Origin: Leptospira yanagawae serovar Saopaulo str. Sao Paulo = ATCC 700523
Lineage (GTDB): Bacteria; Spirochaetota; Leptospiria; Leptospirales; Leptospiraceae
Length of the DNA: 64,000 nucleotides
Assembly: GCF_000332475.2 (NCBI RefSeq)
Contig: NZ_AOGX02000015.1
Coordinates: 868,001 to 932,000 of the forward strand
Direction: 5' to 3'
Each line of letters begins with the position of its first letter. Position 1 is the stretch's first letter. The notes beneath the pieces are model-generated. The model ran no database searches. It was given only the letters and a program-made list of their open reading frames with translations, and had not been told where the DNA came from. This document shows positions 57,826 to 64,000 of the stretch, piece after piece. Both the position numbers and the translations under genes were made by a program.

Positions 57826-58857
57826 GTGAATCTCCTATTAGATGATTCAAAACGAAATCCTGCATTAGAACCACTCTCTAGATTCCATTCTTTTTTTGAA
57901 TGGAACTTGGGAGGTATGTCCTTACTTGAAAAGTTAGAAAGGAAATACCCTGGTGCCAAAATCTTTTACAAGGGCCCGAATCCAGATTTTGAAACTTTAA
58001 TTTTTAATCGTTATCCACATGTTTTACCGGCTTCACTTGAAACTTATGATTCGATTTATAGCTCTGATTCTTTTTTGCCTTGGGAATTATTGGGAACTGT
58101 CACATCCATCATCGAGGACACCCTCAACATTGAAAAAGAATGGAAACGATTCCGTCAAAAGTACAAAGCAAAACAATCAGGATTCCATATTGTTGGAAAA
58201 GAAAAACATTTGTACATTCATGCTGGTGCCACTGTGTATCCAGGAGTTGTTTTTGATACCACTCACGGTCCCATCCTTGTGGAAGATGGTGTCAAAATAT
58301 CTTCTTTTAGTTTTTTAGAAGGCCCACTATTTATCGGAAGAAATAGCCAAATTGACAATGCTCGCATCACTGGTGGAACGCTGATTGGAAACCAATGTCG
58401 CATTGGTGGTGAAGTAGAAAATTCTATCATTTTAGATTTTACCAATAAACACCATGAAGGTTTTTTGGGGCATAGTTTTGTTTCCAATTGGGTCAATTTA
58501 GGTGCTTTGTCTACGACTAGTGATCTTAAAAATAATTATGGCATCGTTAAACTAAAAGTAGGTGAATCAATCGTAAATACTGGCACCATTAAGTTTGGTT
58601 CCATCATAGGTCCCTTTACCAAATTGGCAATTGGTGTGATGTCAAATACAGGTACGGTTTTTGATATCGCAAGTAATGTTGTGGAATCCAGAATCCAAGG
58701 TTATGTGCCAGCATTTACATGGATCAAACCTGGTGGTCGGTATCGGTTAGAAGAGTTTTTATTTGATACAAAAAAAATTATGGCTCGTCGGAGTATGAAT
58801 TTATTTGAATTTGAAGACCATTATTTAAGAAAATTATATGGAAAGTTTACGGAGTGA
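57826..58857 (+). CDS. Alternative GlmU-type protein with hexapeptide-repeat domain
   Basis: A 343-residue protein starting at GTG 57826. The C-terminal half is a left-handed beta helix of hexapeptide repeats (IHAGATVYPGVVFDTTHGPI, TGGTLIGNQCRIGGEVENSI, FGSIIGPFTKLAIGVMSNTG). The N-terminal half has a reduced nucleotidyltransferase-like region without the GlmU GxGT signature, as in the alternative GlmU family of Bacteroidetes and leptospires. Being third after glmM and glmS, it likely completes UDP-GlcNAc synthesis. Substrate assignment is from context. Confidence 0.75.
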   Translation: MNLLLDDSKRNPALEPLSRFHSFFEWNLGGMSLLEKLERKYPGAKIFYKGPNPDFETLIFNRYPHVLPASLETYDSIYSSDSFLPWELLGTVTSIIEDTLNIEKEWKRFRQKYKAKQSGFHIVGKEKHLYIHAGATVYPGVVFDTTHGPILVEDGVKISSFSFLEGPLFIGRNSQIDNARITGGTLIGNQCRIGGEVENSIILDFTNKHHEGFLGHSFVSNWVNLGALSTTSDLKNNYGIVKLKVGESIVNTGTIKFGSIIGPFTKLAIGVMSNTGTVFDIASNVVESRIQGYVPAFTWIKPGGRYRLEEFLFDTKKIMARRSMNLFEFEDHYLRKLYGKFTE

Positions 58858-58860
58858 AAC

Positions 58861-59766
58861 ATGACACCTAGTTTACAGGCACATATCAATTCCGGAAAGT
58901 CTGTGGAAATAGATGGCCTTAGTTTTTTTTATTTAGAAGAAGGCAAGGGTGATGAAATTATACTTTTGTTACCAGGTTTTTTGACCACTTCCTATAACTA
59001 TCGTAAACTGGTTGAATTATTATCTACCCATTACCGCGTGATCGCATTAGATTTTTTGGGTACAGGTTTCAGCAGTCGGCCAGATGGGCCCTTATCTCAT
59101 AGACTACAGGCTCATTACCTTTCCCCGTTTTTGGAAAAAGTAGTAGGTGATAAAAAAGTACATGTGGTCGCCTATGATTATGCCTTGCCTATTTTGTGTT
59201 TTGCATTTAAGGAACATGCTAACCAATTCAAGTCTCTTTCGATTTTAGGTGGGTTTATGAACTTACCAAAATTTAAATTTTATTTTCCATTACATTTTTT
59301 ACGTTTACCGCTGATTGGTGAGCTCTTTTCATTTTTGTTCAGGCCACCTTTGCTTCGATTTTTTTATAAATGGTTTTTGGTGAAAAAAACTCATCATTTT
59401 ACAAGTGAGTGGGAAAAGACCATGTATCATTTGTTATTCGAAGGAAAAAATCGAAAAAACACTTTGGAGTTTGTTCGGAATGTCGACCGTTCCACTCATG
59501 CGTTACGAGAAATTGAGGAAGGTGCAAAAAATTTTGTTGGCCTCAGACAAATTTACATTGGGGAAGAAGACTATCGTATCTCTCCAAAACAAACTGAGTA
59601 CATGAAAGAAACCCTTCGTACAAGTAGTCTGATTTTTTTACCTTGCAAACATTTAGCAATGGAAGAATGCCCAACCGTCGTTTATGAAAAACTCCATTAC
59701 TTCGTAGATAGTTTTTCTCATAAAAAAACCAAAACCTTCCACTTTAACAAACAGAACAAGGACTGA
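58861..59766 (+). CDS. Alpha/beta hydrolase with aspartate nucleophile
   Basis: A 301-residue protein. The opening [20 protein letters not shown] and [15 protein letters not shown] are typical. The nucleophile elbow, usually GxSxG, is [11 protein letters not shown] with Asp, as in haloalkane dehalogenases and epoxide hydrolases. The late [12 protein letters not shown] matches the histidine segment of these enzymes (GHFLQED-like), and [10 protein letters not shown] may carry the acid. Substrate unknown. 3 bp after the GlmU-like gene, 1 bp before the carboxylase. Confidence 0.75.
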   Translation: MTPSLQAHINSGKSVEIDGLSFFYLEEGKGDEIILLLPGFLTTSYNYRKLVELLSTHYRVIALDFLGTGFSSRPDGPLSHRLQAHYLSPFLEKVVGDKKVHVVAYDYALPILCFAFKEHANQFKSLSILGGFMNLPKFKFYFPLHFLRLPLIGELFSFLFRPPLLRFFYKWFLVKKTHHFTSEWEKTMYHLLFEGKNRKNTLEFVRNVDRSTHALREIEEGAKNFVGLRQIYIGEEDYRISPKQTEYMKETLRTSSLIFLPCKHLAMEECPTVVYEKLHYFVDSFSHKKTKTFHFNKQNKD

Positions 59767-59767
59767 T

Positions 59768-61369
59768 ATGGAACGACTGATCTCCAAAGTGAATCCCCTT
59801 TCTTCGGACTTTATAGCCAATCGTACAACATATTTGGAAACTTTGGTTCCAATTCGAAAGACAATCGAACAAGTGAAGTTAGGTGGTGGAAAAAAAGCTT
59901 TGGAAAAACACAAAGCTAGAGGAAAACTCACTGCAAGGGAACGTATCGCAGAACTCATTGATGCAAACACGGAATTTATGGAAATCTGTGGGCTTGCTGC
60001 AGAAGCCGTGTATCCAGATCCAGTGCCTTCAGCAGGGATCATCACAGGTATCGGTAAGGTAGAAGGAATAGACTGTATGATAGTTGCAAATGATGCAACT
60101 GTCAAAGGTGGAACGTATTACCCCCTTACTGTCAAAAAACATATACGAGCCCAGGAAATTGCTGAAAACAATTTTTTACCATGTATTTATTTGGTGGATT
60201 CTGGTGGCGCATTTTTACCCATGCAAGATGAAGTTTTTCCAGATAAAGATCATTTTGGTAGGATCTTTTTTAACCAAGCACGTATGAGTGCAAAAGGAAT
60301 TTCTCAAATAGCGGTTGTTATGGGGTCTTGTACGGCTGGCGGTGCTTATATCCCAGCCATGTCTGACGAATCCGTGATTGTAAAAGGCAACGGAACGATT
60401 TTTTTAGGTGGTCCTCCCCTTGTGAAAGCAGCAACAGGAGAAGTTGTGACGGGAGAAGAATTAGGTGGGGCAGATGTACATTGCCGTATATCAGGCGTTA
60501 CAGATCATTTTGCAGAGGATGATTTTCATGCTCTGGAAATCACACGTTCTATTATCAAAAATTTAAATGCCAAAGCGGATTCTCCTGACAGAGAAACAGA
60601 AGAACCTTTATACCCGACAGAAGAAATTTATGGAATCATCGAAAGAGATTCCCGTAAATCCTATGATCCAAGAGAAATCATCGCAAGGTTAGTGGACGGG
60701 TCACGTTTTCATGAATTTAAAAAGCTATATGCAACTACCATAGTCACTGGTTTTGCCGAGATTTATGGATACCCAGTGGGAATCATCGCAAACCATGGAG
60801 TGCTTTTTTCCGAGTCGGCACTTAAAGCAGCACACTTCATCGAACTCTGTGACCAAAGAAGAATCCCCCTACTTTTCCTACAAAACATCACTGGATTTAT
60901 GGTAGGGAAAAAATATGAAAACAATGGAATTGCACGTGATGGTGCCAAAATGGTGAATGCAGTGTCCACAACTACCGTTCCTAAGTTAACAATTGTTACA
61001 GGTGGGTCATATGGTGCAGGGAATTACGGAATGTGTGGCCGTGCTTTTGCTCCAGAATTTTTATGGATGTGGCCCAATGCACGGATTTCAGTGATGGGTG
61101 GGGAACAAGCTGCCAATGTATTATGGACTGTGAAAAAGGACCAAAAGGAAGCAGCAGGGGAAAAGATTTTAGCTGAGGAAGAAACCACATTCAAAAAACC
61201 AATTTTGGAAGATTATGAAAAAAAATCGTCTGCTGTATACAGCTCTGCACGACTTTGGGATGATGGAATCATTGATCCTGCCGATACAAGGAATGTACTA
61301 GGTAAGGCACTGTCGATTTTAAGTCGGCGAAAAGAAGAAAGAAAACCGTTTGGTGTCTTTCGAATGTAA
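59768..61369 (+). CDS. Acyl-CoA carboxylase carboxyltransferase (methylcrotonoyl-CoA carboxylase beta type)
   Basis: A 533-residue carboxyltransferase with N- and C-terminal crotonase-like domains. [38 protein letters not shown] and [20 protein letters not shown], and later [35 protein letters not shown] and [11 protein letters not shown], match the methylcrotonoyl-CoA carboxylase beta subunit more than propionyl-CoA carboxylase. The biotin carboxylase partner is not nearby, so it must be encoded elsewhere. It would act in leucine breakdown or related acyl-CoA metabolism. Confidence 0.88.
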   Translation: MERLISKVNPLSSDFIANRTTYLETLVPIRKTIEQVKLGGGKKALEKHKARGKLTARERIAELIDANTEFMEICGLAAEAVYPDPVPSAGIITGIGKVEGIDCMIVANDATVKGGTYYPLTVKKHIRAQEIAENNFLPCIYLVDSGGAFLPMQDEVFPDKDHFGRIFFNQARMSAKGISQIAVVMGSCTAGGAYIPAMSDESVIVKGNGTIFLGGPPLVKAATGEVVTGEELGGADVHCRISGVTDHFAEDDFHALEITRSIIKNLNAKADSPDRETEEPLYPTEEIYGIIERDSRKSYDPREIIARLVDGSRFHEFKKLYATTIVTGFAEIYGYPVGIIANHGVLFSESALKAAHFIELCDQRRIPLLFLQNITGFMVGKKYENNGIARDGAKMVNAVSTTTVPKLTIVTGGSYGAGNYGMCGRAFAPEFLWMWPNARISVMGGEQAANVLWTVKKDQKEAAGEKILAEEETTFKKPILEDYEKKSSAVYSSARLWDDGIIDPADTRNVLGKALSILSRRKEERKPFGVFRM

Positions 61370-61413
61370 TTTTTTTCCTTTTCATTTCCATTTAAGGTGC
61401 AAACGTAAATCAA

Positions 61414-61773
61414 ATGGTCATCCACGAAACGTCATCTCATCAAGTAGTCGTTATCACCATTGAAGGTGAAGTCGACTTGTACAACGCAAAAGAATTGAAA
61501 GATATTTTAGATGAGAAAATGCGCAAACACCAATATGAAATCGTGGTTAACTTAGAAAAAGTTCCTTTTATGGATAGCTCTGGGATTGGAACTCTTGTGA
61601 CGGCCATGTACAAACTTAAAAAATACCATGGAAATTTGAAAGTTTGCAGTGTTCATGGATCGGTTGCCAAAGTTTTCAAAATGACAGGTATGGAAAGCCA
61701 CTTAGAGGTGTTTGAAACAGAAGACATGGCAGTGCAGTCGCTCATCAATGAAAGGAATTCTCATTCGGAATGA
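61414..61773 (+). CDS. STAS anti-sigma factor antagonist
   Basis: A 119-residue STAS domain with VVITIEGEVDLYNAKELKDI and the phosphoserine loop FMDSSGIGTLVTAMYKLKKY. It is 44 bp after the carboxylase gene, with AAGGTG as a distant ribosome-binding site, and its end overlaps the convergent DJ-1 gene by 13 bp. It is closer to the classic RsbV/SpoIIAA pattern than the one at 31251. Confidence 0.92.
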   Translation: MVIHETSSHQVVVITIEGEVDLYNAKELKDILDEKMRKHQYEIVVNLEKVPFMDSSGIGTLVTAMYKLKKYHGNLKVCSVHGSVAKVFKMTGMESHLEVFETEDMAVQSLINERNSHSE

Positions 61774-62327
61774 GGGAGTTGTAGTCCTTGTTTCACTGTT
61801 TCCATTACTGATTTCCCTTCCAATAATTCTAAAATGTACAAAGCAAATTCAAAGGCAGAGCCAGGTCCAATACTCGTATGAACACGGTTATGCGATTCAA
61901 TTCGATTCCCTGTATACTTTCCACCTTCTCCTTTTACCAAATCTTCTGTTGAAGGAAATGCTGTGTAAGGATCCTCTTTTGAAATGATTTTTAATTTTCG
62001 TAAAACAGCCGGAGCGGCACAAATTGCGGCAATGTGTTTTTGAGAATTATGGAAAGAATGTAAGAGAGAGTGAACCTCCCCTTCGGCCAATAGATTTTTT
62101 GTGCCATTCAGTCCACCCGGCAAAATCATGGCATCAAAATCATCTGCCTTCACTTCAGAAAAAGTTTTGTCTGCCAAATGAATGGTATTTCGTGAAGCAA
62201 TGATGGGTTCTTTTGTTTTACTGACAGAAACAACTTCAACCTTGCCACGGCGAAGGACATCAATTAAGATGATCGCTTCCATTTCTTCAAAACCTGGACA
62301 TAGGGGAACCAAAACCTTACTTGCCAT
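61761..62327 (-). CDS. DJ-1/PfpI family protein
   Basis: A 188-residue protein with the DJ-1 layout: VLVPLCPGFEEMEAIILIDV, MILPGGLNGTKNL and the nucleophile elbow AAICAAPAVLRK with the conserved Cys; the second glutamate is in FEEME. Family members act as glyoxalases, deglycases or chaperones; the role here is open. Convergent with the STAS gene and divergent from the HtrA gene, which starts about 118 bp away. Confidence 0.88.
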   Translation of the reverse strand: MASKVLVPLCPGFEEMEAIILIDVLRRGKVEVVSVSKTKEPIIASRNTIHLADKTFSEVKADDFDAMILPGGLNGTKNLLAEGEVHSLLHSFHNSQKHIAAICAAPAVLRKLKIISKEDPYTAFPSTEDLVKGEGGKYTGNRIESHNRVHTSIGPGSAFEFALYILELLEGKSVMETVKQGLQLPHSE

Positions 62328-62444
62328 ACTAAGACTTGTTTTGCTAGTTACAAATTGTTCAAGTTTTTTTGTAAAAAAACGATCCCAAGAAATGGGAACT
62401 TTCCCCCCGTTTCATGGGTCTGATACTATAGGAGAGAGTGTTCA

Positions 62445-63602
62445 TTGTCTATGACTGAGAAAAAAACGAATCCTTTACGATACATAGCCGTCGCGTTTAG
62501 TTTTTTATTATTGGGGACTTTTTTGTCTCCCATCCTCACTTGCGGAAATTCATCAGAAAACCCGTTACAACTGAAAGCAGATGGCAGTGATAAACTATCA
62601 CCTGCACAAACCCAAGCTGTAGCTTTAGAAGATGCGTTCCAAGAAGTATTCGATAAGGTTTCCCCAAGTGTGGTTTCCATTGCAACGGAAGGGACTGTGA
62701 ATGTTCCCTTACATCCATTTGAATATTTTTTTGGCCCACCTCAAAACCAAAGAAAGGGCTCGCGCCAACAAAGGTTATCTGGATTAGGTTCTGGCATTGT
62801 GTTAAACGAAGATGGGTACATCATGACAAACCACCATGTAGTGGAGAACATGGATAAGTTTACCGTAAAGTTGAAAAACAAAAGTGAATACGGAGCAAAA
62901 CTCATTGGTTCTGATCCTACTGCTGACATCGCTTTATTAAAAATTAGTGCTCCCAAAGGAACTCTTGTTCCCAGTTTGATTGGTGATTCGAGTAAAGTAA
63001 GAGTAGGGAACTGGGCCATTGCCATTGGTGCTCCCCTTGGACTCGAACAATCCTTTACCGTAGGAGTTGTTTCCGCCATCCAAAGGGGAGGTCTTGACCG
63101 ATCTGGTCTTGCGTACATCCAAACCGATGCAGCCATCAACCAAGGGAATAGTGGAGGGCCACTCTTAAACATTCGTGGTGAAGTGATTGGAATCAACCGA
63201 ATGATAGTGAGCCAATCCGGTGGATCTGATGGAATTGGATTTGCCATCCCCATCAACGAAGCTCGCAGAGTGGTAGAAGAGTTAAAGGTAAATGGATCAG
63301 TGGCACGAGCTTGGATTGGTGCTGGTGTGGACCACATCACCGACCGAGACTTAGCTCAATTTGGATTAAAAAGCAAACAAGGTGCCATCATCCACCAAAT
63401 CGTAAAAGGTTCTCCAGCTGACAAAGCGGGATTGCAGTTGATGGATGTCATTGTCGAAGTGGAAGGAAAACCAGTCCGAACCCCAGATGAACTCGTTGGA
63501 TTGATTGTGAACTCCAAAATTGGCAAACGCATTGAGTTAAAAATCATCCGAAATAAAAATGAAATCTTGACGTCCATCACTCCAGAGAAGAAACCCAATT
63601 GA
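62445..63602 (+). CDS. HtrA/Deg-family serine protease with one PDZ domain
   Basis: A 385-residue periplasmic protease. The N-terminal hydrophobic segment ([20 protein letters not shown] then C) may be an anchor or a lipobox. The catalytic triad is clear: His in [11 protein letters not shown], Asp in [12 protein letters not shown], Ser in [11 protein letters not shown]. One PDZ domain follows ([20 protein letters not shown]), as in DegS; DegP and DegQ have two. TTG 62445 fits the GGAGAGA ribosome-binding site; ATG 62451 is an alternative. ruvB follows directly. Confidence 0.92.
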   Translation: MSMTEKKTNPLRYIAVAFSFLLLGTFLSPILTCGNSSENPLQLKADGSDKLSPAQTQAVALEDAFQEVFDKVSPSVVSIATEGTVNVPLHPFEYFFGPPQNQRKGSRQQRLSGLGSGIVLNEDGYIMTNHHVVENMDKFTVKLKNKSEYGAKLIGSDPTADIALLKISAPKGTLVPSLIGDSSKVRVGNWAIAIGAPLGLEQSFTVGVVSAIQRGGLDRSGLAYIQTDAAINQGNSGGPLLNIRGEVIGINRMIVSQSGGSDGIGFAIPINEARRVVEELKVNGSVARAWIGAGVDHITDRDLAQFGLKSKQGAIIHQIVKGSPADKAGLQLMDVIVEVEGKPVRTPDELVGLIVNSKIGKRIELKIIRNKNEILTSITPEKKPN

Positions 63603-63603
63603 G

Positions 63604-64000
63604 GTGAGTTTACGAGAAGATTGGATGCAAGCGGGCGAAGAAGAACCAAACCTTCGCCCTACAAAACTGTCTGAGTTCATCGGACAAAAAGAGGTATTGG
63701 CCAATCTCTCGGTCTATGTCGAAGCGGCACGCAAACGAAAAAGCCCCCTCGACCACGTACTCATTTCAGGCCCACCTGGGCTTGGGAAAACAACTCTTGC
63801 CAATATCATTGCCAATGAACTTGCCGTTGCCTTCACTCCTACATCCGCTCCTGCGATTTCAAAGGGAGCTGATTTGGTAAGGTTTCTCACCTTACTCAAA
63901 ACCAACGAAGTTCTCTTTATCGATGAAATCCACGGTTTCATCAAAAAACAGGAAGAACTCTTATACCCAGCCATGGAAAACTTTTTTGTGGACCTTGTTG
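63604..64000 (+). CDS. ruvB: Holliday junction branch migration helicase RuvB (5' part)
   Basis: Runs off the window end. GTG 63604 starts [20 protein letters not shown], then the RuvB-specific [20 protein letters not shown], Walker [17 protein letters not shown], Walker [13 protein letters not shown] 63625 is an alternative start. It lies one base after the HtrA stop, so probably cotranscribed. RuvB drives branch migration with RuvA in recombinational repair. Confidence 0.95.
   Translation, partial: MSLREDWMQAGEEEPNLRPTKLSEFIGQKEVLANLSVYVEAARKRKSPLDHVLISGPPGLGKTTLANIIANELAVAFTPTSAPAISKGADLVRFLTLLKTNEVLFIDEIHGFIKKQEELLYPAMENFFVDLV

Noticed and set aside
1..64000. CRISPR array, prophage or insertion sequence
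   Set aside because: No regularly spaced repeats, cas genes, phage structural genes or transposases were seen; the single recombinase lacks phage neighbours.

Overview
The window reads as a stretch of a spirochaete chromosome, most likely Leptospira. Composition is AT-rich, and the gene families fit: FYDLN-acid protein next to miaA and hfq, spirochaete-type lipoproteins with loose lipoboxes, a CheW/MCP system, SpoIIE/STAS partner-switching proteins, a stand-alone alternative GlmU, and several uncharacterised genes that look genus-restricted. A saprophytic species is my inference, based on a likely B12-scavenging pair and many sensor genes. No prophage, IS element or CRISPR array was seen.

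Layout. (1) 1-9.2 kb is an accessory, sensory and partly decayed stretch: a frameshifted LamG-like lipoprotein, a remnant with two shifts, a frameshifted chemoreceptor, a DUF2306 membrane protein, an NMT1-type binding domain/histidine kinase fusion cut by an ochre codon, a DUF1801 protein, a tyrosine recombinase bracketed by a 10-bp inverted repeat, and a tiny membrane protein followed by a folded intergenic element. (2) 9.2-25 kb is largely housekeeping: nadB, a C-terminal processing protease, pdxJ, FYDLN-miaA-hfq, a GDP-mannose pyrophosphorylase, a 30-residue basic protein, cheW and phoU, plus a hybrid histidine kinase carrying an in-frame stop. (3) 25-31.6 kb holds a pgsB-pgsC-pgsW type poly-gamma-glutamate cluster with a lipoprotein and a small membrane protein, then a SpoIIE phosphatase facing a STAS anti-sigma antagonist. 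(4) 31.6-41.7 kb has a tandem serine-hydrolase lipoprotein whose first domain has lost its serine, gpmI, a beta-propeller lipoprotein coupled to a BtuB-like receptor, a PfkB kinase, and a response regulator/PAS kinase pair. (5) 41.7-49.4 kb is one tightly packed operon: Gld-type ABC exporter genes, a membrane protein, mpl and pheS. (6) 49.4-54 kb, minus strand: a VapBC toxin-antitoxin pair, a thiolase-fold protein without the catalytic residues, and a three-gene uncharacterised operon. (7) 54-64 kb: rpsT with a UUG start, tRNA-Val, glmM-glmS-alternative glmU, an Asp-nucleophile alpha/beta hydrolase, an acyl-CoA carboxylase beta subunit, a second STAS protein, a DJ-1 protein, an HtrA protease and the start of ruvB.

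How the parts relate. Envelope supply runs through the window: UDP-GlcNAc synthesis (glmM, glmS, glmU-like), peptidoglycan recycling (mpl), GDP-mannose (manC) and a poly-gamma-glutamate type polymer. Regulation is by two-component and partner-switching proteins, several of them disrupted. Disruptions are confined to sensory, surface or unknown genes while housekeeping genes are intact. That suggests real decay or strain-specific inactivation, but single-base sequencing errors cannot be excluded for the frameshifts.

Most worth a second look: the recombinase with its inverted repeat and neighbouring folded element, the paired Tyr-to-TAA losses in two kinases, the serine hydrolase with a dead first domain, and the pgs-type cluster. 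All functional calls are by motif recognition from the sequence alone; nothing was searched against a database.
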